DNA from: Muscardinus avellanarius
Lineage: Eukaryota > Chordata > Mammalia > Rodentia > Gliridae
Length of the DNA: 64,000 nt
NCBI GenBank assembly: GCA_963383645.1
Contig: OY726565.1
Span: 24,922,466 to 24,986,465 of the forward strand
Direction of reading: 5' to 3'
Shown here in pieces: positions 11,626-21,740 of the stretch. Below the pieces are notes generated by a model. The model had not been told where the DNA came from, ran no database searches, and saw only the letters and a program-made list of their open reading frames with translations. Every line of letters begins with the position of its first letter. Position 1 is the stretch's first letter. Made by a program: the position numbers and the translations under genes.

Positions 11626-12240
11626 TGCTACTGAGTGCCTAATCCCACTACCTCCTCAAACAACACATACTGTCTTCTCTTATTGAGAAAAAAAAAAAAA
11701 GGAAAAGAAAAATACCGGAGAGGGGTTAAGAAGGCTGTTGCGGATGCCAGGAAACTGGAGATGCAGACAAAACTTATCCAAATGCACTGGAACTTATGGA
11801 AAAATTGCCCGTGAAGGAGGACTGCTGTTTCTCTATAATGTTAAGAATCTTGGACACCACCTATAAGGAGAAAGTTTAGCAAAGACCAAGGAGAAAGGCA
11901 GTATTAAAGCAGTCTCCGCAATGGCGGTGGAGACTTGTATTCAGGAGAAGCAGAAATCAAATCCTACCAACCTTATTTTTTTTTTTTTTTGGAGAAATTA
12001 CACCAAATGTCAAATGCTACCGTCACACATGCTTAGGAACACTGGACAACATTCAGAGTGGAAAAAGAGCTTGGGAAAGATTTGAAATGGTGGAGGCAGT
12101 GGCAATGGCAGTGGCCAGTACTCAGGGGAGGCAGAGATCTGATGCATTACACCTGGAACTTTTGAAATAATAACCCTAGAGGCAGAATGCTACCACCATG
12201 CACCCTCAAGAACGTGGGACAATTGGTTGGGCGAAGACAG

Positions 12241-12990
12241 TGCTCAGATTGGAGCCTGCCGAGGGGTGAGGCCAGCGACAGACACGACAAAGCTGGGATT
12301 GGAACCTGCCGTGAGGCAAGGCCGGTGCTGGAGCCTCCGAGGCCGGGATTGGAGCCTGCCAAGGGGTTAAGCCGGTGCTGGGGCCAGCAAGGCCGGGATC
12401 GGAGCCTGCCGTGAGGCAAGGCGGGTGCTGGGGCCTCCGAGGCCGGGATCGGAGCCTGCCGAGGGGTTAGGCTAGCGCCAGGGCCAGCGTGGCCGGGATC
12501 AGAGCTCACCATGAGACAAGGCCGGTGCTGGGGCCTCCAAGGCCAGGATAAGAACCTGCCGAGATTTTAGGCTGGTGCCGGGGCCAATGGCCGGCATCGA
12601 AGCCTGCCGTGAGGCAAGGCCGCTACCGGGGCCTCCGAGGCCAGGATCGGAGCCTGCCAAGGGGTTAGGCCGATGACGGGACCAGCAGCCGGCATCAGAG
12701 CCTTCCATGAGGCAAGGCTGCTACTGAGGCCTCCGAGGACAGATCGGAGCCTGCTGAGGGGTTAGACCGGTGTTGGGGCCAGCGAGGCTGTCATCGGAGC
12801 CTGCCGTGAGGCAAGGCCAGTGCTGGGGCCTCCGAGGCCGGGATTAGAGCCAGCTGAGGGGTTAGGCTGGTGTCGGGGCCAGCGAGACCAGAATCGAGGC
12901 CTCCCATGAGGCAAGGCCGCTGCTTAGCCAGCGAGGTCTGGATCAGTCCACTGGGTAGCCAGGACACAACTGGGGCCGTCAAGAGTGGGA
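12241..12990 (+). repeat. 3' VNTR of composite A, alternating 50-bp half-units
   Basis: Half-unit X carries 'tgaggcaaggc' and ends 'ggcctccgag'. Half-unit Y carries 'aggggttaggc' and ends 'ggccagcgag'. Both start 'gccgggatcggagcctgcc'. They alternate X-Y with a 100-bp period. Frames over this array are an artefact: 50 bp is not divisible by three, so the same words recur in every frame. Confidence 0.9.
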
Positions 12991-13391
12991 TCAGTACTTG
13001 CAACGCGGCATGCACAAAGAAATATCGCAGAAAATAAAAATCAGATGCTTCCCCTAATCAGCAATAACTAGGAGGAAAGGGGCAACAGGAAGAGGCCGAG
13101 CTATAGAAAGGGCCCTATAGCGAAGCAACTAAGGTGACCAATCAGAGGGTATGGAATAGGGGAGGATGGAACCTCTTTAAAACACAGGAGGTACATAAAC
13201 AAATGTATCAAAGTTAATCACCAAACAAGCATGGGATCGAGGGAGGGGGAGGGAATGGGATGGGGGCTGGATGAGGGCTAATCGGATAATGTGTGTTTAT
13301 ATATCCTCTCAAGTCTTGTATTCCAATGTGATATATGATTACAATGCACCAATTAAAAAATAAAAATTTTTAAAAAGAAATAAAAGAATAA

Positions 13392-15494
13392 TTTCTAAGT
13401 CTTTGATCCATCTCAAGTTGATTCCTGTGCATGGTGAGAGGTAAAGATTTAGTTCCATCTTTCTACAAGTGGATAGCCAGTTTTTCCAACACTATTTGTT
13501 GAAAAGGCTGTCTTTTCTCCAGTGTACGAGTTTGGCCCCTTTGTCAAAGATCAATTGACTCTAGGTGTGTGGATTTGTTTCTGTATCTTCTATTCTATTC
13601 CACTGGTCAATCTACCTGTTGTTGTGCAAATACTGTGCTGTTTTTACTACTATTGCTCTATAGTATAATTTGAAGTCCAGGATTGTGATGCCTCCTGCCC
13701 TATTTTTATTGGTGAGGATTGCTTTGGCTATTCTGGGTCTTTTCTTTCTCCATGTAAAATTCATGACTGATTTTTCTAAGTCTATGAAGAATGCCATTGG
13801 TATTTTAATAGGAATTGCATTGAATCTAGAGATCACTTTTGGCAAAATGGCCATTTTGATGATATTTATTCTGCCTATCCATGAACAAGGGAGATCTTTC
13901 CATCTTCCAAGGTCCTCTTAAATTTCTTTCCTTAATGTTTTATAACTTTCATTGTACAGGTCTTTTATATCTTTGGTTAGGTTTATTCCTAGGTATTTTA
14001 TTGGTTTTGAGGTTATAGTGAATGGAATTGTTTTCTTTATTTCTTTCATTGTGGATTCATTGTTGGCATAAAGAAAAGCAACTGATTTCTTTAGATTTAT
14101 TTTGTGTCCTGCAACTTTGTTGAATTGGTTAATCAGCTCCATTAGTCTTTTGGTCAAGTTCATTGGGTCTTCTAGATAAAGGATCATGTCATTTTTTAAT
14201 TCTCCTCTTCCTATTTGAATTCCTTTTATTTCCTTCTCTTGTCTTATTACTGTGGCAAGAGTCTCGAGAACTATATTGAAACTTCCAGAGACTGTGAAGT
14301 TATTAGAGGAAATCATAGGCTCAACACTCCAACATATAGGCACAGGCAGTAAATTTCTCAACAAGACCTCCAAAGCACAGAAAATTAAAGCAATAATTAA
14401 CAAGTGGGATGGCATCAAACTAAAAAGTTTCTGCTTATCAAAGGAAACCATCAAGAACCTAGAGAGAAAGCCTACAGAATGGGAGAAGACCTTTACCAGC
14501 TACTCCTCTGATCTAATATCCAGAATATACAAAGATCTCAAAAGACTACACTAGCAAAACAAACAACCCAATCAAGAAATGGACAACTGAATGGAATAGA
14601 CATTTTACAAAAGAAGAGATACAAATGGCCAATAAGTACATAAAAAGATGTTTAACATCATTAGCCATTAGGGAGATGCAAATCAAAACTATGCTGAGAT
14701 TCCATCTAACCCCAATCAGAGTGGCAAGCATAAAGAAATCAAATAACAACAAATTCTGGCAAGAATGTGGGGAAAGAGGAACTCTTTTACACTGTTGGTG
14801 AGAGTGCAAACTAGTTCAGCCACTATGGAGATTTGTGTGGAGATTCCTTATAAAACTGGGAATAGATCCACCATATGATCCAGCTATACCTCTTCTGGGT
14901 ATTTGTCCAAACGAGTTTAAATGAGAGAACTACAGTAATATATGCATACCTATGTTCATAACAGTACAATTCACAATAGCCAAAATATGAAACCAACCTA
15001 GTTCTCCATCAACAGATGAATGGATTTCAAAATTATGGGAAATACACACAATGGAATTCTATTCAGCTATAAAAAAGAACAAAATTATGTCATTTGCAAG
15101 AAGATGGAAAGACCTGGAGAACATTATGTTAAATGAGATCAGGCAAGCACAGAAATAGAAGGGACTTATGTTCTCTCTAATATGCTCAAACTAGGGAGTT
15201 AGGGATACCAGAGGGACTCCAGACAATGTAGGAGAAACCTCACCAAAGCTAGAATGGAAAGATGGGAGAGAAAGAAGGCTGAGGTAGATTATTGAAGGAG
15301 CTACATCCGAATTTGTGTAAAAATATAAATATAGCATGGTTGATCTGGACACTCATTGTTGGGAGGGGGAGGGGAAGTGGGGGAGGGTACCAAGCACAGT
15401 CTGAATGTATGCCCATTTTCAATATGTTCCACATAAAAATTTTAAAAATTAAAATTAAAAAGTAAATTACATTTCTCTGATAAAAATTAAAATG
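13392..15494 (+). mobile_element. 5'-inverted (twin-primed) L1, truncated in ORF2
   Basis: The left part, 13392 to about 14270, is L1 ORF2 in minus orientation; its frames contain [15 protein letters not shown], the [16 protein letters not shown] stretch and [12 protein letters not shown]. The right part, about 14275-15494, is plus orientation and runs from the '[10 protein letters not shown]' region through '[11 protein letters not shown]', 'MANKYIKRC', 'NPNQSGKH' and 'MEFYSAIKK'-like segments to a G-rich 3' UTR (15358-15390) and an A-rich tail. In L1 coordinates the two parts abut: the minus part ends at the 'RWIKDLE' region and the plus part starts with the next residues. That is the signature of twin priming. 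Frames are broken, so it is dead. Target-site duplication AAATAAAAGAATAA at 13378-13391 (also 11450-11463) and 15496-15509. Confidence 0.9.
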
Positions 15495-15509
15495 AAAATA
15501 AAAGAATAA

Positions 15510-15712
15510 GCTGGGCATGGTGGCACAAACTTGTAATCCCAGTACTTGGGAGGCTAAGACAGGAGGATTGAAAGTTTGGGGCCAGCCTCAGCAACTTAGT
15601 GAGGCCATCTGCAACTTAGTGAGACCCTGTTCCAAATAAAAGAACAAAATAGTTCTGGGGGTAATGCTTGGAGGTAGAATGCCCCTAGGTTCCATCCCCA
15701 GTACACAAAAAA
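15510..15712 (+). mobile_element. B1-ID dimeric SINE, type I
   Basis: 'gctgggcatggtggcacaaa', 'ctcagcaacttagtgaggcc', 'gaccctgttccaaataaaag', right half 'ggtagaatgcccctaggttc', then 'cagtacacaaaaaataaata'. It begins immediately after the right target-site duplication of the neighbouring L1. Confidence 0.9.
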
Positions 15713-15727
15713 TAAATACAATAAAAT

Positions 15728-15776
15728 AGGACTGGAGGTGTCACTCAGAAGTAGAATGCCCCTAGGTTCCATTCCC

Positions 15777-15780
<4 letters not shown>
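15728..15780 (+). mobile_element. Extra ID half in tandem
   Basis: 'aggactggaggtgtcactca' and 'gaatgcccctaggttccatt' repeat the right half of the preceding SINE, separated by an A-rich spacer. The result is left-right-right trimeric structure. Confidence 0.75.

Positions 15781-15828
<48 letters not shown>
15781..15828 (+). repeat. (CA)n microsatellite
   Basis: About 23 CA units following the SINE. Confidence 0.97.
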
Positions 15829-16146
15829 CTTGTAGGAAGAGATATGGTGGTGGCTAACCTTGATGGAGAGATATCTAAAAAGTCATCATTGTTTATAATT
15901 AAACAGAATATTTTGTACTATTAGCAAAGAACACAGGGAAGTTTCAGTATAATAGATTCAAGTCCTTGATCCTGCAACACTTTGTTGACCAGAAGTTGAA
16001 GCTAAACTATCTCAGTGTATCTATTAAGACTGCCAAAAGATGCTGATGGCAACATATACAATCCAAGGATTCTTTATATTTTATTCAATTTTTGAGAAGT
16101 CCTTTAATTCCATGCCTATGGCAACTTCAGTCTATATACTTTAGAT
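15829..16146. other. Intergenic, unique
   Basis: No recognised repeat or exon. Confidence 0.4.
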
Positions 16147-16162
16147 CTATATTCAGGGTTTA

Positions 16163-16370
16163 TTTATTTATTGCGGTGCTGGGGATGGAACCCAGGGGCA
16201 TTCTACCTCTGTGATACAACCCCAGCCTGATTTTTTATTCTTTATTTTGAGACAGGGTCTTAATAAGTTGCAGAGGGCCTCACTAAGTAACTGAGGCTGG
16301 CTGAGAACCTGGATCCTCCTGTCTCAGCCTCCCAAGTACTGGGATTGGAAGCATGTGCCTCCACGCCCAG
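16163..16370 (-). mobile_element. B1-ID dimeric SINE, type I
   Basis: 'gctggggatggaacccaggg', 'ttgagacagggtcttaataa', ending 'cctccacgcccag'. Exact 16-bp target-site duplications CTATATTCAGGGTTTA at 16147-16162 and 16371-16386. Confidence 0.95.
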
Positions 16371-16424
16371 CTATATTCAGGGTTTAAGTGAAGGATGTTA
16401 AATCTTTATTTTTTCCTTCTTGCA

Positions 16425-16775
16425 CTCAGCTGGAGGAACTTTCCCAGCTTCTCTGGCCATTAGGTGTCCTGTGTGACTACATTTTAGCAACAGAATGTGA
16501 AAGCAGTGAAGTACAGCATTTCTAGACCTGGATCATACAAGCTACCTGCTCCTCTGGGTTCTTGTCTCCTCAGTGGGCTTGATATAAAGGAGCTTAAATG
16601 CCACATGTTAAAGTTCTAGAGCCTCAGAACAAAAGGACTCAGAAGAAATCTGGGTCCTTGAACTATAACTTGGGGAAACAGCTGTTTGCCGATCAGAAAC
16701 ACCTATTTTGGACTACATGCAAACAAGACATACATTTCTATTAGATTAAGCAACTGAAATTTGGGGTTGACCTGT
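16425..16775 (+). mobile_element. Ancient LTR-like repeat (MaLR/ERVL type)
   Basis: Order of words 'aactttcccagcttctctgg', 'ccattaggtgtcctgtgtga', 'cctggatcatacaagctacc', 'ggactcagaagaaatctggg', 'caagacatacatttct' follows an old mammalian LTR class remembered from other genomes. I cannot name the subfamily. No target-site duplication visible. Confidence 0.45.
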
Positions 16776-17700
16776 GACAGCAACCAGGCATATGCTAATT
16801 CATCCAGTAGGTTTTGTTTCCCATGTATGTCGCTCAAAGTCCCACTTTCCACCCATTCATCACTGTATTTCCTCTCTTTATGTTTCCTTCTTTCCACACA
16901 CATCTCAACACTAGCTCCTGGGCCTCCTGAGGCTCAAGGGCAATGCGCAGCCAGTCCCTACAGAAAGCTCTGCTTTTATCAACTTTGCATGAGAGGCCCC
17001 ATTTAGAAAGTAGGGAATCGATGGAACCCTTGCTGAGGGGGAGTGTACGCCAGGCCTGAGCTCCTTGGAAGCAAAGAAGTAAAGCAGAGGTGGGAGGAGT
17101 GGCGACCCAATTCTTCGCATTCACCGAGGGTCCAGGCCAACCTGGAAACACTTGAGGCTGCGGTGCAATCCCTGCAGGGAAGAGAAAGGGCCCTAGCCCC
17201 TATGGCTTAGCTGTGAGCACGCTGTCATTACCTAGGCCCAGCATCTATGATTGCTGCGGTTTCCTAGTTCTTTCTTTCTAGGATCCACCTGGCTCATCTC
17301 TTTTTTTTTATAAACCTATGCAAAGAAATACATGAAACAACACAAAACAAAAAGCTCACCTCTGCTGTGGGGCAACCTAGTCAGCCTTTAAATTAAAAAG
17401 CAGCAAGTCTCCAATCATTGGCCTCTGACTGTTCTGCATGCACTCTGTCTCCCTATGGATAGGAGCCATTCAGGGACTTTATCTTAAGAAAGAAGGATCT
17501 GGAACAAAAAGCAGCAGAGGATACAGACAAAACACAGTAGACCATGAAAAGAGTTGGACTGAAGAGAGGAAAGAAGCAGCTTCCTCCTCTCACCTGTGGA
17601 GGCAAAAAAGAGAAGCCAGCATTGAAGTGACCTGGATGCTTTTAGTTGGCAGATAGCAGATATCAGCTTGAATCCAGCTTTAGGGGAAAAAGAGGTGTTG
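16776..17700. other. Intergenic, moderately GC-rich, no gene recognised
   Basis: Short overlapping frames exist on both strands at 16.8-17.15 kb, but none has splice sites of good quality or a recognisable domain. I would not annotate a gene here without transcript data. Confidence 0.4.
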
Positions 17701-17929
17701 CTTCTTTAAAAACAATTAGCTGATACATGGTAGGTGCCCAATAATTATACACTGGGATATAAAAATAGAAACCAGAGAATATTATATTAAGTGCGGCTAG
17801 CCAGTCAAGGGTCCTGTTTGGTCATATATGGAAGCCACAGAAAAAACAGATAAGAAAAGGAACTTGAGTTAAACGAGGAGACAAACCTATAGAATAGTGA
17901 AAGGGGACTGGGGTGTGAGGTGCAGAGGA

Positions 17930-18150
17930 GCAAAAACGGGTGGAGAAAAGGGACAATTCAAATGATGTTATATGCATATATATATAATGGTACCACTACC
18001 CGTCTCATTAACATGTATGGGGAGGGAGAAATGGGTAAAAGGGGGGCTGAAGAGAAAGTACCCCAAGTGCTGTATGCATGCGTGAAAACATCAATTTGAA
18101 TTTCACTATGATGGATAATTACAGCGCACCAATAAAAGTATACATACATG
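17930..18150 (+). mobile_element. L1 3' UTR fragment
   Basis: A G-rich tract (18018-18060, 'tatggggagggagaaatggg') followed by 'gatggataattacagcgcac' and 'caataaaagta', the same end layout as the other L1 3' ends in the window. A (TA)n-rich stretch follows to 18205. Confidence 0.6.
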
Positions 18151-18205
18151 TACACACAAAGATATATATATATACATATATATATATTTGAATATATATA
18201 TGAAA

Positions 18206-19215
18206 CTAAGGTGAACTTTGATTAAACAAAAAATGGAAGATGCCTATTGATTATCCACACAACTTTGAAATATTTGTTTAACTCTTGGAAGAATCAGGCC
18301 AAAAATAGCAGATAATATATTTTTTCTATAAAAAATCTCATTAAACCATGTTTGATAGAGGAAAATTTATTTTAGTATCATTTAGCTCATAAATCAAAGG
18401 TTAGACTGACAGAGAAGGTGATTCAAATTACTAATTAAAGCAGATCTGGCCAGTTTTCATGTAGACTGAATAATCACCCTTTCCCCATATAACTAAAATG
18501 AAGCCTTTTCCTTTGGACTAGCTTCTCTAATTTCCCCTTGGTACTATGACTGGGACCTATTATTATGTCTTTTGTTCTTTTTTTTTTCTGGTTATAGTTT
18601 CTTAACTGACCTCAACTCATTAGAAATAGACCAATTTTAATTTAAAAGAAGGAATATCACTTGGGGCCCAGTCAAGGAACAAGAGACTTAATTTTAAAGA
18701 AATAGCACTATGTTCCAGTCCCTGTTCAATATTAATCCCAGATGACACACTAGTAGCAGAATTGGCATTACAAACAAAAGAGAGGCCAGGCAAATCTCCA
18801 AAGCAGGTGGTATCTGCCATGTTCACATACTGAAAAAGCCTGCAGCAACATGGAGACTTCACCCTGGCTGCTCATGTCCAGTCTTGTGGTCTTGGGTCAG
18901 GTAGGTATCTGGGGCTCACAGATGAGGTATCCTAAGTTCATCTAGACACTAAGTCAGTGTCTAGATGAATGTTCCCTTAGTGAAGAGAACTGACTCAACT
19001 CAGTGTGGAGACTCAGAATCTTTACTTAAAACAGAAATATTGATTAAGCATTGACGTATGATGCACTCAGTTTGCTTGATAAAAATACCTATTATCATAT
19101 GAGAGCTTCCAGAGTAAAATGGGTCATTAAAGAGAGATGTGTTAATATTACATGAATGTGAGTGAATCACTGTGCATCTCACTATCATGAACAATTAAAT
19201 GTACCAAAACTTATA
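18206..19215. other. Intergenic, unique
   Basis: About 1 kb without recognised elements. A small inverted repeat is visible at about 18937-18968, where 'catctagacactaagtcagtgtctagatg' (in part) forms a hairpin: CATCTAGACACT pairs with AGTGTCTAGATG. Confidence 0.5.
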
Positions 19216-19225
19216 AAGAGAGAAA

Positions 19226-21012
19226 CTTTTTTTTCTTTTTATTCTGGAATAATTTTTTTATTTTTTTTATTTTTTTATATTTTTATTGGTGCATTGTAAT
19301 CATACATCACATTGGGATACAAGATGTGAGAGGATATACAAGCACATATCATCCAATAAGCCCTCATCCAATTCCCATCCCATCCCCCCATCCCATGCTT
19401 GATTGGTGATTATCTTTGATACATTTGTTTATGTACCTCCTGAATTTTAAAGAGGTTCCATCCTCCCCCATCCCATCCCCTTTGATTGGTCACCTTACTT
19501 GCTTCGCTATAGGGCCCTTTCTATAAGTCAACCTCCTCCTGTGACCCCTTTCCTCCTAGTTTTTGCTAATTAGGGGAAGCATCTGGTTTTTATTTTCTAT
19601 GATATTTCTCTGTGCATGCTGCATTGCAAGTTCCGATCTGACTCTTGATGGCCCCAGTAGTGGCCTGGCCACCCAGAAGACTCTTATCCTGACCTCACTG
19701 GCTCCAGCACCAGCCTTGCCTCATAGGAGGCCCCGATTCTGGCCTTGCTGGCACCCGCACCGGCCTAACCCATCGGCTGGCTTCGATCCCAGCCTTGGAG
19801 GCCCCAGCACTGGCCTTGCCTCACAGCAGGCTCTGATCCCGGCCTTGCTGGCCCCGGCACCGGCCTTACCCCTCAGCAGGCTCTGATCCCAGCCTTGGAG
19901 GCCCCAGTACTGGCCTTGCCTCATGGCAGGCTCCGACCCCGGCCTCGCTGGCCCCATCACCGGCCTAACCCCTCGGCAGGCTCCAATCCCAGCCTCGGAG
20001 GCCTTGCCTCATGGCAGGCTCCGATGCCAGCCTCACTGGCCCCGGCACCGGCCTAACCCCTCGGCAGCCTACGATCCCGGCCTCGGAGGCCCCAGCACCA
20101 GCCTTGCCTCATGGGAGGCTCTGATCCCGGCCTCGCTGGCCCCAGCACTGGCCTAACCCCTCGGCAGGCTCCAATCCCGGCCTCGGAGGCCTCAGTAGCA
20201 GCCTTGCTTCACTGCAGGCTTCGATGCTGGCCTTGCTGGCCCCGGCACCGGCCTAACCCCTCAGCAGGCTCTGATCCTAGCACCCTCTTCATCCAACAGG
20301 TTGTCCTATGTTCCCGAGGATGCGTGGTAGTAGCATTCTGCCTCTGGGGTTATTTCTTCAAAGGTTCCAGGTGTAATGTATCAGATCTCTGCCTCCCCTG
20401 AGTACTGGCCACTGCCATTGCCACTGCCTCCACCATTTCAAATCTTTCCCAAGCTCTTTTTCCACTCTGCATGTTGTCCAGTGTTCCTAAGCATGCGCAA
20501 CAGTAGCATTCAATGTTTGGGGTAATTTCTCCAGAAGATAAGGTTGGTAGGATCAGATTTCTGCTTCCCCTGAATATAAGTCTCCACCGCCATCATGGTG
20601 ACTGCTTCCAATACCGCCTTCCTCCTAGGTCTCCACTAAACTCTCTCCTTACAGGTGATGTCCAGGATTCTTAAGGATGTAGAGAAGAAACAGTCCTCCT
20701 TTGTGGGGAACTTTTTCAAAAGTTCCAGTTCAGTTGGATAAGTTCTGTCTGCATCTCCAGTATCCTGGCAGCCACCATGGCCTACTTGACCCCTCTCCAA
20801 TATTTTTCTTTTCTTTTTTCTTTTTCTTTTCCTTTTTTTTTTTTTTAATAAGAGAAGACAGTATGTGTGGTTTGAGGATGTTGTAGATCAGGCACTTGGT
20901 AGCACTGTGGCCCGGGCCCCGGTTCTTCCAGGGGTCCAGCGTGCCCCTCGCAACTCCCGCCCGGGGACCAGGGCCTTGTGACCCGGGCTGCAGTTTTTCC
21001 GGGGGTCCAGTG
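19226..21012 (-). mobile_element. Composite VNTR retroelement, copy B (minus strand)
   Basis: About 1.8 kb in reverse orientation. On plus it starts with T-rich sequence and 'tattggtgcattgtaatcat', then the C-rich L1-like tail (19360-19400), the 50-bp half-unit VNTR (about 19640-20285), the middle section (20286-20905) and about 1.5 units of the 70-bp GC-rich VNTR (20905-21012, ending 'tttccgggggtccag'). Candidate 10-bp target-site duplication AAGAGAGAAA at 19216-19225 and 21013-21022. Middle-section words 'gtatcagatctctgcctccc' and 'gagtactggccactgccatt' match copies A and C in reverse. Fewer 5' VNTR units than copy C. Confidence 0.85.
19640..20285 (-). repeat. 3' VNTR of composite B
   Basis: About 13 half-units of 50 bp, X and Y alternating, read in reverse: 'cctcatggcaggctccgacc' marks X and 'cctaacccctcggcaggct' marks Y. 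Confidence 0.88.
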
Positions 21013-21022
21013 AAGAGAGAAA

Positions 21023-21198
21023 GATATGTAAAAAAGCATGTAATGAAGACAAGCACATACATTTTCTCTGCATTGTGACTAAATTAACACACTGCAAAAG
21101 TCACTTGGCACCTTTGAATCCGGCCATACAGCACTCTAGTGTGCTTTCTCCCTCGCCTGTCCATTCTCCCTCCCTACCTTATATAATCACACACACAT

Positions 21199-21205
<7 letters not shown>
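21023..21205. other. Short unique spacer
   Basis: Between composite B and the microsatellite block; nothing recognised. Confidence 0.4.

Positions 21206-21282
<77 letters not shown>
21206..21282 (+). repeat. (TA)n-(CA)n compound microsatellite
   Basis: About 18 TA units followed directly by about 19 CA units. Confidence 0.95.
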
Positions 21283-21283
<1 letters not shown>

Positions 21284-21285
21284 TT

Positions 21286-21484
21286 TTCCTTTTGTTACTG
21301 GGGATTGAACTCAGGGATATTCTACCTCTGAGCTATACTCAGCCCTATTTTTAAATTTTGAAACAGGGACCCACTAAATTGTTGAGGGCCTCACTAAGTT
21401 GCTGAGGCTGGCCTTGAGCCTGCAACCCTCCTGCCTCAGCCTCCCAAGGACTGGAAGTAGAGGTAGAAACCACCAAACCCAGCT
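21286..21484 (-). mobile_element. B1-ID dimeric SINE, type I
   Basis: 'ttactggggattgaactcag', 'ctgagctatactcagcccta', 'tgaaacagggacccactaaa' and 'ccaccaaacccagct' are the reverse complement of the family. It starts at the compound microsatellite. Confidence 0.88.
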
Positions 21485-21677
21485 GTGACCCTATATTATG
21501 CACTAGGGAGGAGACCAAAAAGTATTCAACAAGGGCTCACCTGTAATATGGTCATATTGAGAATATGTATGTGTGTGTGAATATATATACAAATGCATAT
21601 AGACAGATATACCTTTACATATAAATATATTTTCACTGGCAAATACATTTATCTACTCAGCTGGCATAATTACCACT

Positions 21678-21695
21678 TTCTCTCTCTCTCTCTCT

Positions 21696-21739
<44 letters not shown>
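21678..21739 (+). repeat. (CT)n microsatellite
   Basis: CT repeat with two TT interruptions at about 21694 and 21700. Confidence 0.95.

Positions 21740-21740
<1 letters not shown>

Larger units (their letters stand above)
11464..13375 (+). mobile_element. Composite VNTR retroelement, copy A (SVA-like architecture)
   Basis: About 1.9 kb. Order: 5' GC-rich 70-bp VNTR, about 2.3 units (11465-11625); middle section (11626-12240) with an internal A-rich run and three degenerate copies of an about 180-bp repeat; second VNTR of alternating 50-bp half-units, about 15 (12241-12990); 3' section (12991-13375) ending in an L1 3'-UTR-like G-rich tract and 'acaatgcaccaatt' plus an A-rich tail. Exact 16-bp target-site duplications AGAAATAAAAGAATAA lie at 11448-11463 and 13376-13391, the signature of L1-type target-primed reverse transcription. 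No coding capacity. The layout parallels primate SVA/LAVA, but I see no Alu, SINE-R or LTR part, so common descent with SVA is not implied. Two further copies are at 19226-21012 (minus) and 47911-50260 (plus). Confidence 0.85.

Noticed and set aside
12147..12708. Long proline/alanine-rich frames over the VNTR ('SRQAPIPA'-type repeats), also at 19.6-20.4 and 49.0-49.8 kb
   Set aside because: They exist in several frames and on both strands because the 50-bp unit is GC-rich, poor in stop triplets and not a multiple of three. They break at array edges and differ in phase between copies.
11464..13375. Identification of the composite as SVA itself
   Set aside because: No Alu-like or SINE-R/LTR5-like module is present and the VNTR units are unrelated in sequence. 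Only the architecture is alike.
13918..14454. 178-codon minus-strand frame with L1 ORF2 residues
   Set aside because: Its first third is read antisense from the plus-oriented L1 part across the inversion point, so it is an artefact of the rearrangement, not a protein.
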